Positions 52,053 through 60,666 of a stretch of DNA of 64,000 bases are shown piece by piece; the stretch's first letter is position 1, and each line of letters starts with the position of its first letter. The translations under genes were made by a program, and so were the position numbers. This DNA comes from Paenibacillus_Z sp042653205. GTDB lineage: Bacteria > Bacillota > Bacilli > Paenibacillales > Paenibacillaceae. Location of the stretch: contig NZ_JBHSHY010000005.1 in the NCBI RefSeq assembly GCF_042653205.1, positions 124,001-188,000 of the forward strand, in the 5' to 3' direction. Under the pieces are notes generated by a model. It saw only the letters and a list, made by a program, of their open reading frames with translations. It was not told where the DNA came from and ran no database searches.

Positions 52053-52814
52053 ATGGCGAAAAGGATGCGGCTGGACAAGCTGCTGGCGAATATGGGCTTC
52101 GGCACGCGCAGCGAAGTGAAGCGCGCGGTGAAGCAGGGCCGCGTGACGGTGAACGGCGCGGTGGTGAAGGACTTCGGCATGACGCTCGATCCGGAGTCGT
52201 CGGACGTTCGGTTCGACGGTGAGGCGGTCGTGTACCGCGAGACGATCTACGTCATGCTGAATAAGCCGCAGGGCGTCGTCTCGGCGACGGAGGACGCGCG
52301 GGACCGCACGGTGATCGATCTGCTCGATCCTGAGGACCGGATCCTGCAGCCGTTCCCGGTCGGACGGCTCGACAAGGACACGGAAGGACTGCTGCTGCTC
52401 ACGAACGACGGCAAGCTCGCGCACGAGCTGTTGTCGCCGCGCAAGCATGTCCCGAAGACGTATGAGGCGCTCGTGCGCGGCGACGTGGACGCCGAGGATC
52501 AAGCGGCGTTTAAGCAAGGCGTGACGCTCGAGGACGGCTACGAGACGATGCCCGCCGAATTGACGATCGGAGACAAGGAAGCGCGGCCGGAGGGGATCCA
52601 CAGCCGGATCCTGCTCACGATCCGCGAAGGCAAGTTTCATCAAGTGAAACGGATGTTCGAGGCGGTCGGCAAGCAGGTCGTCTACTTGAAGCGGGTATCC
52701 ATGGGACCGCTTCGGCTGGACGAGACGCTGAAGCTCGGCGAATACCGCCCGCTTACGGAGGCGGAGCTGGACGCGCTGCTGACTGTCCAAACCGGAGCCG
52801 GACGCAACGCGTGA
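52053..52814 (+). CDS. RsuA/RluB-family pseudouridine synthase
   Basis: A 253-residue enzyme with an N-terminal S4 RNA-binding domain (MRLDKLLANMGFGTRSEVKRAVKQGRVTVNGAVV) and a catalytic domain with GRLDKDTEGLLLLTNDGKLAH (catalytic Asp around residue 106) and an EGKFHQVKRMFEAVGKQVVYLKRVSMGPL C-terminal motif. It modifies a uridine in 16S or 23S rRNA; the exact position cannot be told. I start at ATG 52053, 11 bases after GGAGGGAG. Confidence 0.9.
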   Translation: MAKRMRLDKLLANMGFGTRSEVKRAVKQGRVTVNGAVVKDFGMTLDPESSDVRFDGEAVVYRETIYVMLNKPQGVVSATEDARDRTVIDLLDPEDRILQPFPVGRLDKDTEGLLLLTNDGKLAHELLSPRKHVPKTYEALVRGDVDAEDQAAFKQGVTLEDGYETMPAELTIGDKEARPEGIHSRILLTIREGKFHQVKRMFEAVGKQVVYLKRVSMGPLRLDETLKLGEYRPLTEAELDALLTVQTGAGRNA

Positions 52815-52867
52815 CAGGCCATTAGAGAGACAAGAGATCAACCAGGAGACGGGAGAGACCTACTGCC

Positions 52868-53668
52868 ATGGGGAACATCAACTATGATTTGATCGCGCTC
52901 GACATCGACGGAACGCTGCTCAACGACAGCCACATTCTGACCCCGGCCGTTCGGGACGCCGTGCGCGAAGCGCATCGGCGCGGGGCGGAAATCGTGCTCT
53001 GCACGGGAAGAGGGCCGGTGAACGCGCTGCCCGTCCTGGAGGAATTGGGCCTCGCCGGCACAATGATTACGCATAACGGCGCCGCCACGGTCGACTCGGC
53101 CAGCCGCCGCGTGCTGCACCAGTACAGCATCGATCCCGCGGAGGTGGCGCGTTTCCGGGACTACTGCCTGCAGAAAGAGCTGCATTTCGACCTGAACACG
53201 CCGTTCGAGATGTGGATCGAGGGATTGACGCCGGACGCGGAGAAGATGTACGGCCTATACGGCGCCCGTCCCGTCCTGCGCGATCCGAACGCGCCGCTGC
53301 CGGAAGGGCTTGTGAAGTTCACGCTATTCGGGGCCATTGCGCAGCTGGACGCCGTCGAGGCGGAATGGAGTACTTGGACGCACGGGCTGCAGCATATTCG
53401 CAGCGGCGATTATTTTATCGACGTGCAGCATAAGGATGCGAGCAAGGGCCACGCCTTGCGGCAGCTGGCGAACCTGAGAGGGATCGACCGGGACCGCGTC
53501 ATGGCGATCGGCAACTATTTCAACGACGTGGGCATGCTGACGTTCGCGGGCATGGGCGTGGCGGTCGCCAACTCGCCCGAAGCGGTGAAGGAGGCGGCGA
53601 ACGCGCTGACCCGGTCGAACGAAGAAGACGGCGTCGCGCATGCCCTGCGCGAGTTCGCGCTGGCTTAA
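52868..53668 (+). CDS. Cof-type HAD-IIB phosphatase
   Basis: A 266-residue haloacid dehalogenase-like hydrolase: motif I ALDIDGTLLNDSH (residues 9-21), motif II CTGRGPVN, the Cof cap domain, the lysine in KDASKGHALRQL (motif III) and motif IV AIGNYFNDVGMLTFAG. Such enzymes dephosphorylate sugar phosphates, flavin or PLP. Substrate unknown. It follows the pseudouridine synthase by 53 bases and is probably in the same transcript. Confidence 0.9.
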   Translation: MGNINYDLIALDIDGTLLNDSHILTPAVRDAVREAHRRGAEIVLCTGRGPVNALPVLEELGLAGTMITHNGAATVDSASRRVLHQYSIDPAEVARFRDYCLQKELHFDLNTPFEMWIEGLTPDAEKMYGLYGARPVLRDPNAPLPEGLVKFTLFGAIAQLDAVEAEWSTWTHGLQHIRSGDYFIDVQHKDASKGHALRQLANLRGIDRDRVMAIGNYFNDVGMLTFAGMGVAVANSPEAVKEAANALTRSNEEDGVAHALREFALA

Positions 53669-53749
53669 CGTTTGCGAAAAGCGCGTCCTGGGAGCATCCG
53701 AATGCGCGCGCCCGGAGCCGCGGACCGCAAGCCGGACCGCGGCAAGATG

Positions 53750-53783
53750 AAAAACCGTCGAAGGAAAACCCTCGACGGTTTTA
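53750..53783. terminator. Bidirectional terminator
   Basis: AAAACCGTCGA (53751-53761) pairs with TCGACGGTTTT (53772-53782). It ends both the Cof gene and the small yjcZ-like gene. Confidence 0.85.
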
Positions 53784-53810
53784 TCATTATCGGCTAGTAG
53801 AGCGTGTAGG

Positions 53811-53906
53811 TTAGATCAAAACTCCGCGGGATACGATGACCAGCAGAATGAACAGTACCAGAATCACGCCAACGAAACTTCCTCCGAATCCCAATGCACC
53901 GGACAT
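53811..53906 (-). CDS. YjcZ-family sporulation micro-protein
   Basis: A 31-residue protein starting MSGALGFGGSFVGVILVLF, followed by a continuous hydrophobic helix and RGVLI. The Gly-rich start and single helix match the YjcZ family of small sporulation proteins common in Bacillus and Paenibacillus. AAGGGAGG lies 7 bases before the ATG (complement 53904-53906). A CATATAATA element upstream on the minus strand fits a SigE/SigK-type -10. Confidence 0.75.
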   Translation of the reverse strand: MSGALGFGGSFVGVILVLFILLVIVSRGVLI

Positions 53907-54233
53907 GCGAATGCCTCCCTTGAAAGGTATTTCCGGCGCCGGCATCATGTTTGTCGTGTAGTTCTCGGCACCCGGTATACTGTATTATATGAAAATCGGT
54001 AGACGCGGATTGGACATCTGCCCGATTCCCCGAGATTTGGGCATTCGCTCCCGGCGAAACGTCCGGGAAATGGGATGGACGTACGCGAGGCAAGTACGGG
54101 GGATATCCGGCCCATCCGCGCATGACCGCGTCTGACTGCGAAGCGGCGGCTCTGCGAACCCTTGCGCTTCCTTCGTCAAGCCGCCGCAGGGACGGGGAAG
54201 CAATGAACCAAGTCACGAACGGAGGCACGAATC
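53907..54233. other. 327-base intergenic region
   Basis: No gene seen. On the minus strand CATATAATA (complement of 53983-53991) could be a mother-cell sigma factor -10 for the yjcZ-like gene, about 85 bases before its start. No convincing -35 was found. The rest is GC-rich, with only the ribosome site GGAGG of the following acetyltransferase gene at its end. Confidence 0.4.
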
Positions 54234-54818
54234 ATGCTGCCAATCCATGAATTGCACCGCCTCAAGCTGCGGACGAAGCGGCTGGTCCTGCAGGTCATCG
54301 ACGAGTCGTACGCCGAGCGGGTGCTCGCGTTCGTGCTGCGGAACCGTGAAGCGCTGGCCGAATGGGAGCCCGGCCGCGACGAGACGTATTACACGCTGGA
54401 GACGCAGCGGCAGCTGATCCGACAGGAACGCCAGAGCATGGACAATGGGCTCAGCGTGCGGTTTTGGCTGACGGCTGCCGCAGATCCGGACGGCGACATC
54501 ATCGGCACGGCGTCGCTATCCAATATCGTGCGCGGGGCGTTCCAGTCCTGCCATCTCGGCTACCGGATGGATGTGCTGCATCGCAACAAAGGCTACATGA
54601 CCGAGGCTCTCGCGCATGTCGTGGCATTCGCGTTCGAGCGGCTCAACCTGCACCGGGTCGAGGCCAACGTTATGCCCCGGAACGCGCCTTCCTTGAAGGT
54701 GGTCGAGCGGCTCGGCTTCCGCAGCGAAGGCGTGGCGAGCCAATATCTGCGCATCCGCGGCGTGTGGGAGGATCACGTCCACATGGTGCTGCTGAATCCG
54801 TCCTGGTCGGAACGATAG
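54234..54818 (+). CDS. GNAT N-acetyltransferase (RimJ/RimL-like)
   Basis: A 194-residue acetyltransferase: LKLRTKRLVLQVIDES start, GTASLSNIVRGAFQSCHLGYRMDVLHRNKGYMTEALAHVVAFAFERLNLHRVEANVMPRNAPSLKVVERLGFRSEGV in the acetyl-CoA-binding core. The pattern matches ribosomal-protein alanine acetyltransferases and B. subtilis YjcK. GGAGG precedes the ATG. The first of three unrelated GNAT genes within 2.5 kb. Confidence 0.9.
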   Translation: MLPIHELHRLKLRTKRLVLQVIDESYAERVLAFVLRNREALAEWEPGRDETYYTLETQRQLIRQERQSMDNGLSVRFWLTAAADPDGDIIGTASLSNIVRGAFQSCHLGYRMDVLHRNKGYMTEALAHVVAFAFERLNLHRVEANVMPRNAPSLKVVERLGFRSEGVASQYLRIRGVWEDHVHMVLLNPSWSER

Positions 54819-54974
54819 CCGTCGCCTCGAGGATCATTAACCTTTTCTCAGGCATTTATGCGCGTTCGGGTTTCATGGTAAGATAGAAGGCGTACACTAG
54901 AAGGTGGAAAGTCAACGTTCGTTAGCTTAGAAGACGTATCCCGGATTCGGCCTGCGAAAGGAAGCGCGCAACCC

Positions 54975-55472
54975 ATGGAACTTTCCTTCAGACGCGCATC
55001 GCGCGAGCTGATTGCGGCGGAGCTGGCGGTGTTGAACGCCAATCCTTTTTTCAACCGCCTGTCCAAGGATAAGGAGCGGCTGACGGCCGCCGACGTCGAA
55101 GCGGAGCAGCGGGATGCCGAAGCCGCCGGCGCGGAGCGGTACGTCCTCTTCGCGGACGCGGAGCCCGTCGGCATCCTTGAATTTCTAATGATTAATCCGA
55201 ACGATGCCCGCACGTGGATCGGACTGCTCGTCATCCGGTCGCAGAGCCACGGCCAAGGATTGGGCAAACAGGCGCTCGCCTGGTTCGACGCTCTGATGCG
55301 CGAGCGCGGCGTAGCCGTGCATAGGCTCGGCGTGCTGGCGGGCAATGCACCCGCGCACGCGTTTTGGCGCAGTCAAGGCGCCTCGGAAGTCAAACCCGCC
55401 GTTCTGCCCGACGGCAAGCCGATCGTCATCTACGAGCGTTTTGTCCGGGGCGGGGACGACTGCATTTCATAA
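54975..55472 (+). CDS. GNAT N-acetyltransferase
   Basis: A 165-residue GNAT protein: YVLFADAEPVGILEFLMIN, then the CoA motif IGLLVIRSQSHGQGLGKQALAWFDALMRERG and LGVLAGNAPAHAFWRSQGASEV. Substrate unknown. AAAGGAAG lies about 10 bases before the ATG. The lipoprotein gene follows after 18 bases, probably in the same transcript. Confidence 0.88.
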   Translation: MELSFRRASRELIAAELAVLNANPFFNRLSKDKERLTAADVEAEQRDAEAAGAERYVLFADAEPVGILEFLMINPNDARTWIGLLVIRSQSHGQGLGKQALAWFDALMRERGVAVHRLGVLAGNAPAHAFWRSQGASEVKPAVLPDGKPIVIYERFVRGGDDCIS

Positions 55473-55490
55473 AGACGGGAGATTAGGCGA

Positions 55491-55970
55491 ATGTACAGAA
55501 TAGCGATGCTCGGCGTGCTGCTATGTCTGGCCGTGCTGTTGAACGCCTGTTCGGCGAGCGAGGATGCACCACCGCAGGATCCCGTCGCCGGCGAACAGAT
55601 TGATTATAGAGATTCTACAGGCGCGACCGACGTCATGAACGCCTACGAAGAATCGATGGTCGAAGCGATCAACAAGAACCGCTTCTCGCTGGTGGCAGGC
55701 CTGCTCGACCCGGAAGGGCCGCTGTACAAGGAGCAGGAAAACCTCGTCCGCCATCTGAGCGGTCTGAATATCAAGGAGAAGCTAATCAACTTTCAGATCA
55801 TGAACATCCAGAAGATCAACGGTCAATACAAGTTCTACATTGTCGAGAAAATCGGCATTTATTACCCCGAAGGCAAATCGACGGTTAACGAATACCAGTG
55901 GATCTACACCGTCACGCAGCATCCCGCCACGAGCGCGTTCAAGGTTTTCAGCATCGAGCGTTGGGAATAG
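55491..55970 (+). CDS. Lipoprotein of unknown function
   Basis: A 159-residue protein with a lipoprotein signal peptide (MYRIAMLGVLLCLAVLLNAC; lipobox LLNAC, cysteine at residue 20). The mature part has an NTF2-like or TcaA C-terminal-like pattern (VMNAYEESMVEAINKNRFSLVAGLLDPEGPLYKEQENLV...). Similar domains bind ligands or partners at the cell surface. I cannot name a family with certainty. GGAGATTAG-type ribosome site before the ATG. Confidence 0.7.
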   Translation: MYRIAMLGVLLCLAVLLNACSASEDAPPQDPVAGEQIDYRDSTGATDVMNAYEESMVEAINKNRFSLVAGLLDPEGPLYKEQENLVRHLSGLNIKEKLINFQIMNIQKINGQYKFYIVEKIGIYYPEGKSTVNEYQWIYTVTQHPATSAFKVFSIERWE

Positions 55971-56004
55971 CCGCGCGGGCGCGCGTTCAATCCGAACCAA
56001 GCGA

Positions 56005-56046
56005 CGGGCAGGCGGAGCCGCTAGAAGGGCGCCGTCTGCCCGTTTT
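56005..56046 (+). terminator. Terminator after the lipoprotein gene
   Basis: CGGGCAG (56005-56011) pairs with CTGCCCG (56036-56042), with further pairing inside, then TTTT. Confidence 0.65.
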
Positions 56047-56075
56047 GCCAACCCTATGAATCAAGAGGTGCAGCC

Positions 56076-56576
56076 ATGTCGAACAGAACGGCGTTCGTGC
56101 CGTACGAAGAACGGTATTTGGAGCAGGTACGCGGAACGTATAATCATTTTGTGATCCATACCACCGTATCGTTCGATTTACATCCTTACACCCCGGAACA
56201 AATGAGAGCCTTGATCGAACCGCTCGCCGACATTTACCGATCGTATGTCGTCCTCTACGATGGCGAATACGCGGGCTACATCATGCTGACGCAGCACAAG
56301 AAGCGTCCCGCGTTCAACGTCACCGGGGAAATGACGATCTATCTCGAACCGGCGTTCACCGGCAAGGGGATCGGCCGGGAAGCGATGTTGTTCCTTGAAG
56401 ACACGGCGCGGGAGCTCGGCTTCCATTCGCTCATCGCGACCATCTGCACGGAGAACGAGAGCAGCGTCGCGCTCTTCACGAAGCTTGGCTACAAGCAGGT
56501 GTCGCATTATGTGGAAATCGCCTATAAATTCGGCCGCTGGCTGGATTTGGTGTGCCTGCAGAAGATATTGAACTGA
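56076..56576 (+). CDS. GNAT N-acetyltransferase (phosphinothricin acetyltransferase-like)
   Basis: A 166-residue GNAT protein: FVPYEERYLEQVRGTYNHFVIHTTVSFD, GEMTIYLEPAFTGKGIGREAMLFLEDTARELGFHSLIATICTENESSVALFTKLGYKQVSHYVEIAYKFGRWLDLVCLQK. The C-terminal GRWLDLVCLQ pattern is like PAT/Bar and YncA-type enzymes that acetylate amino acid analogues. Substrate unknown. GAGGTGC lies before the ATG. Confidence 0.88.
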   Translation: MSNRTAFVPYEERYLEQVRGTYNHFVIHTTVSFDLHPYTPEQMRALIEPLADIYRSYVVLYDGEYAGYIMLTQHKKRPAFNVTGEMTIYLEPAFTGKGIGREAMLFLEDTARELGFHSLIATICTENESSVALFTKLGYKQVSHYVEIAYKFGRWLDLVCLQKILN

Positions 56577-56791
56577 TTCCTAGCATTCATTTGCAAGAAA
56601 CGCGCTGCGGTAATAGCATGAAACGGCTGCGTGCGGAATAGCCATAGTTGGAAGAGGGACGGGCGTGTTCGACGCGACGCGCGGCGCATGCAGGTGCTTG
56701 CGAGTTCGGGACGCGGCGGGTCTCTTGGAAGCGATCTATCACGCGCGCCTGATTCAGAGGCCGCCAAGGATCGGAGGGGCTGACGGGAAAC

Positions 56792-57211
56792 ATGAAAAAG
56801 GCGATCGCGCTTATTACGGCGGCATACGCCCTGCTGCTCTTCTATTGGATGTTCATCGGCTTCGGACGGACGAATCCGCAGCTGCCCGGTTATCATTACA
56901 ACGTCATGCCGCTTCATACGATCCGGCTCTATTTCGTCCATGCGGACAGCTTCCGGCCGGCCTATTGGGCCGTGAACATCATCGGCAACGTCGCGGTGTT
57001 CGCGCCGTTCGGCCTGTCGATCCCGTATTTGTTCCGGATGCGGCTGTTCTCGTTCACGGCGTTCTTCGTCTGCGTGCTGTTCCTGCTCGAGACGTTCCAG
57101 CTGCTGCTGCAGCGCGGCAGCTTCGACATCGACGATATTTTACTGAATACGCTGGGCGCGCTGCTCGGGTACGCGACGCTGCGGTTCATTCGGAAGCGGG
57201 TGTCCGCATGA
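56792..57211 (+). CDS. VanZ-family membrane protein
   Basis: A 139-residue protein with four helices (about 4-20, 53-72, 75-95 and 115-130). GFGRTN...PLHTIRLYF, NIIGNVAVFAPFGLSIPYLF and a FQLLLQRGSFDIDDILLNTLGALLGY motif define the VanZ family; the name-giving member gives low-level teicoplanin resistance. GGAGG is upstream of the ATG. The stop overlaps the start of the next (broken) gene. Confidence 0.88.
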   Translation: MKKAIALITAAYALLLFYWMFIGFGRTNPQLPGYHYNVMPLHTIRLYFVHADSFRPAYWAVNIIGNVAVFAPFGLSIPYLFRMRLFSFTAFFVCVLFLLETFQLLLQRGSFDIDDILLNTLGALLGYATLRFIRKRVSA

Positions 57212-57715
57212 AGGCTTACAAGGCGATCTTATTCGACCTAGACAACACGCTGCTATGATGCCAGCGAACGGGAATCCATGCGGCGCGCGATTCGCCGTTT
57301 CGGACTGCCGGATCGGGAAGGGTTTCGGTGGGAGGCGTTCTGGGCGGCGTTCGCTCCGATCAATTGGACGTATTGGAGCGAACGAATGAGGCGGAACCTC
57401 CATATCTCGCAGGTACTGGAATATTCGTTCCGCGATACGCTGCTGCAGCTCGGGTACGACGGCGTGCCGGCCGCGAAGCCGGACAGGCTGATTTTCGACC
57501 AGGCCGTGGCCTCGCTTGGCGTCCCGCAGGCGGATATTCTGTTCGTGGGCGACAATCTGAAGGATGATTACGAAGGCGCTCGCGCGGCGGGCATCGACTT
57601 CTGTTATTACAATCCCGGCCGCAAGCCGGCGGACGGCGACAGTACGCCCGATTATACGATTCACGCGCTCTTCGAGCTGGAAGCGATCATATCAAGGGAA
57701 GAGGAACAGCGATGA
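57208..57715 (+). pseudogene. Decayed HAD-superfamily hydrolase (YjjG-like)
   Basis: The frame begins MKAYKAILFDLDNTLL (HAD motif I) at 57208 but meets TGA at 57256-57258. The continuation YDASERESMRRAIRRFGL is in another frame, starting at TAT 57254. Relatives have a D-Y/F-D here, so a few bases were probably lost. The frame then runs from about 57254 to 57715 with motif III (AAKPDRLIF) and motif IV (VGDNLKDDYEGARAAG). About 70-80 residues with the cap end and motif II are missing between LQLGYDG and VPAAKPD. Two lesions make a working enzyme unlikely; a sequencing error could explain only the first. The ATGA joints with both neighbours show it was once in the operon. Confidence 0.8.
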
Positions 57716-58467
57716 AATTCAGGCCTTGCATTGACCTGCACAACGGCAAAGTCAAACAAATCGTGGGCGAAACGCTCGGCGACAGCGATAAGCAGGTAGT
57801 GGAAAACTTCGTCTCCGCGCACGATTCGGCTTATTACGCCGAGATGTTCCAAAGAGACGGGCTGACGGGCGGGCATGTCATCATGCTTGGTCCCGGCAAT
57901 GAAGAAGCCGCGCTGGCGGCGCTTCGGGCATACCCGGGCGGGCTGCAGATCGGCGGCGGCATCCGCGCGGACAACGCGGCGCGGTATCTCGAGGCGGGCG
58001 CGTCGCACGTCATCGTTACCTCGTATATCTTCCGCGACGGCGAGCTCGACATGGACAACCTGCGGCGCATCGTCTCCGAGGTCGGCAAGGAGCGGCTCGT
58101 CATCGACCTCAGCTGCAAGCAGCAAGACGGCGAATGGCGCGTGGTGACGAACCAATGGAAGACGTTCAGCAGCTTCGTCGTGAACCGGGAACATTTGCGC
58201 GAGCTGGAGGCGTACTGCGACGAATACCTCGTGCACGCCGTCGACGTGGAGGGCAAGCGGACCGGGATTCTCGGCAGCCTCGTCGAGCAGCTGGCGGATG
58301 GCGTCACGATCCCGGCGACGTATGCGGGCGGTGCCCGCTCTTTCGCGGATTTGGAGCAGTTCCGCGTGCTGTCCCGGGGCAAGCTGGACATCACGGTCGG
58401 CAGTGCGCTCGATATTTTCGGCGGGGAGCTTCCGTACGCCGGCGTTGTCGAATACTGCGGCCGATAG
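57712..58467 (+). CDS. Eukaryotic-type HisA (HIS6-like) isomerase
   Basis: A 251-residue TIM barrel matching the phosphoribosylformimino-AICAR-P isomerase of fungi and plants: FRPCIDLHNGKVKQIVG, GGHVIMLGPGNEEAA, LQIGGGIRADNAARYL, VIDLSCKQQDGEWRVVTNQW, HAVDVEGKRTGILGSLV, TYAGGARSF and GSALDIFGG. These follow yeast HIS6 much more closely than bacterial HisA. The predicted reaction is step four of histidine synthesis. It stands outside a his operon and overlaps the HAD pseudogene (ATGA). Confidence 0.85.
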   Translation: MKFRPCIDLHNGKVKQIVGETLGDSDKQVVENFVSAHDSAYYAEMFQRDGLTGGHVIMLGPGNEEAALAALRAYPGGLQIGGGIRADNAARYLEAGASHVIVTSYIFRDGELDMDNLRRIVSEVGKERLVIDLSCKQQDGEWRVVTNQWKTFSSFVVNREHLRELEAYCDEYLVHAVDVEGKRTGILGSLVEQLADGVTIPATYAGGARSFADLEQFRVLSRGKLDITVGSALDIFGGELPYAGVVEYCGR

Positions 58468-58594
58468 AGAAGACTCAGACCGGATCGGAATCGCCGGCCG
58501 CGCGGATCGCACGGCTGGTTTTTTTGGGTGCTTCCTCTTGTCCGAACTGTGCGAACGGAGGAATAATCTTCCAAATTAGGAGGAGGGGATACCG

Positions 58595-59152
58595 ATGAAG
58601 TTCGTGCTCGTCTTCGGCCCGCAGGCTGTCGGTAAAATGACGGTCGGCCAAGAGCTCGAGAAGATCACCGGCTTAAAGCTGTTTCATAATCATATGGCGA
58701 TCGAGCTCGTCTATCCGTATTTCGGCTTCAGCGCGGAAGCTTGGCGGCTGACGAACCTGATTCGGATGGAAATCTTCCAAGCCGCGGCGATCAGCGGCAT
58801 GGAGGGCATGATCTTCACGTACGTCTGGGCGTTCAACGAGCAGGAGGATTGGGACTACGTGGAAATGATTTGCCGCATCGTTGAAGAAGCCGGCGGCGAG
58901 ATGTTCTTCGTCGAGCTTGAAGCGGCGCTCGCGTCGAGGCTGGCGCGCAATCGAACGCCGAACCGATTGGCACACAAACCGACGAAGCGGGACGTCGCGA
59001 AGTCGGAGCAGGAATTGCTCAGGAGCTTGGACTTGTATCGGCTTAACTCGAATCCCGGCGAAATTGTGCGCCCGAATTATTTGCGCATCGACAATACCGG
59101 GCTTAGTCCTGAGGAGACCGCGTTTGCCATACGGTCCCATTTCGGCCTGTAG
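58595..59152 (+). CDS. P-loop kinase-like protein
   Basis: A 185-residue protein with Walker A GPQAVGKMTVG (residues 8-18), then ITGLKLFHNHMAIELVYPYF and EMFFVELEAALASRLARNRTPNRLAHKPTKRD, which looks like the lid region of small kinases (shikimate/adenylate-kinase-like). Such proteins are usually annotated as AAA or nucleoside kinase-like and the substrate is unknown. A very good TTAGGAGGAGGGG site precedes the ATG. Confidence 0.75.
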   Translation: MKFVLVFGPQAVGKMTVGQELEKITGLKLFHNHMAIELVYPYFGFSAEAWRLTNLIRMEIFQAAAISGMEGMIFTYVWAFNEQEDWDYVEMICRIVEEAGGEMFFVELEAALASRLARNRTPNRLAHKPTKRDVAKSEQELLRSLDLYRLNSNPGEIVRPNYLRIDNTGLSPEETAFAIRSHFGL

Positions 59153-59273
59153 CACGCCGGCGCTTGGCGTATCCGGCCCAAATCATGGATAGCATTTCGT
59201 TCTGCAAGCGATTACAATGAAGAGGTGATTGCTCGTCTTCATTTAATCCATGATTAAGGGAGTGGCTGATCCA

Positions 59274-60491
59274 ATGGCAGGAAATCGTGCGGTAGTCTAC
59301 GTGGAAACCGGCAAGGTCGAGGTGCGCGACATTTCGTACCCGGAGCTGATTTTGCGCGACGGTCCAGGCGTGAATCCGCTCAACGTCGGCAGGAAATGCG
59401 AGCATGGCGTTATTTTGAAAGTCATTACGACGAATATTTGCGGCAGCGACCAGCACATGGTCCGCGGCCGCACGACCGCGCCGAGCGGGCTGGTGCTCGG
59501 GCATGAAATCACGGGCGAGGTCATCGAAGTCGGCCGCGACGTGGAATTCATCAAGAAGGGCGACCTCGTCTCCGTGCCGTTCAATATCGCTTGCGGCCGG
59601 TGCCGGAACTGCAAGGAACGCAACACGAACGTCTGCCTGAACGTCAATCCGGACCGTCCGGGCTCCGCGTACGGCTACGTGGACATGGGCGGTTGGGTCG
59701 GCGGCCAATCCGAGTATGTGATGGTTCCATACGCGGACTTCCAGCTGCTGAAGTTCCCGGATAAAGACCGGGCGATGGAAAAAATCCTCGATCTGACGAT
59801 GCTGTCGGACATCTTCCCGACCGGTTATCACGGCGCGGTCAGCGCGGGCGTGAAACCCGGCTCGACGGTCTATATCGCGGGCGCGGGCCCGGTCGGTCTG
59901 GCCGCCGCGCATTCCGCGCAGCTGCTGGGCGCTTCGGTTGTCATCGTCGGCGACTTGAATGCCGAGCGGCTGGCGCAAGCGAGAAGCTTCGGCTGCGAGA
60001 CCGTCAATCTGCGAGAGCATCCGAACCTGGGCGAGCAGATCGAACAGATTCTCGGCGTGCCGGAAGTGGATTGCGCCGTGGACTGCGTCGGCTTCGAGGC
60101 GCACGGCCACGGCAAAGGCCACGGCGAAGCGCCGGCGACGGTGCTGAACTCGATCATGGAAGTGACGCGCGCCGGCGGCCGGCTCGGCATTCCGGGCCTG
60201 TACGTGACGGGCGACCCCGGCGCTGTCGACGAAGAGGCGAAGATCGGCACGCTGAAGATCCGCTTCGGCCTCGGCTGGGCGAAGTCCCATACGTTCGTGA
60301 CGGGCCAGACGCCGGTCATGCAGTATAACCGCGAGCTGATGAGCGCGATTCTGAGCGGCCGGGCACAAATCGCCAAGGCGGTCAACGCCACGCTCATCTC
60401 GCTGGAAGAAGCTCCGGCAGCCTATGGGGCGTTCGACCAAGGTGCTTCGAAGAAATTCGTCATCGACCCTCACGGCTCGATCAGACGATAA
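59274..60491 (+). CDS. fdhA: Glutathione-independent formaldehyde dehydrogenase
   Basis: A 405-residue zinc-dependent medium-chain dehydrogenase: MAGNRAVVYVETGKVEVRDI start, catalytic zinc segment ITTNICGSDQHMVRGRT, structural zinc cysteines in ACGRCRNCKERNTNVC (around residues 105-120) and the NAD fold VYIAGAGPVGLAAAHSAQLLGASVVIVGD. The long inserts and VDCVGFEAHGHGKGHGEAP match the Pseudomonas FdhA type, which oxidises formaldehyde with tightly bound NAD. The ATG at 59274 is 11 bases after AAGGGAG and matches the family start; the ATG at 59250 is less likely. Confidence 0.92.
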   Translation: MAGNRAVVYVETGKVEVRDISYPELILRDGPGVNPLNVGRKCEHGVILKVITTNICGSDQHMVRGRTTAPSGLVLGHEITGEVIEVGRDVEFIKKGDLVSVPFNIACGRCRNCKERNTNVCLNVNPDRPGSAYGYVDMGGWVGGQSEYVMVPYADFQLLKFPDKDRAMEKILDLTMLSDIFPTGYHGAVSAGVKPGSTVYIAGAGPVGLAAAHSAQLLGASVVIVGDLNAERLAQARSFGCETVNLREHPNLGEQIEQILGVPEVDCAVDCVGFEAHGHGKGHGEAPATVLNSIMEVTRAGGRLGIPGLYVTGDPGAVDEEAKIGTLKIRFGLGWAKSHTFVTGQTPVMQYNRELMSAILSGRAQIAKAVNATLISLEEAPAAYGAFDQGASKKFVIDPHGSIRR

Positions 60492-60507
60492 TCCGCTTTC
60501 GATCCGC

Positions 60508-60540
60508 AAGCCGCGCCGCCCGCGAAGGGTGCCGCGGCTT
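60508..60540 (+). terminator. Hairpin after fdhA
   Basis: AAGCCGCG (60508-60515) pairs with CGCGGCTT (60533-60540). There is no T run after it. Confidence 0.4.
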
Positions 60541-60666
60541 GTCGCGCTCCCCTCCCAGAAATCCGGCCGCTTCGCAACAAATCCATTCCAACGGATGGAA
60601 AGACATGGTACACTGGTATCGGGTCAACCTTTTAGCGGCGAAATTGTGTGCGGGGGGTCATTCGCG

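Noticed and set aside
60586..60614. Promoter before the GyrI-like gene with TACACT as -10
   Set aside because: The matching -35 (TTCCAA) is too weak to claim.
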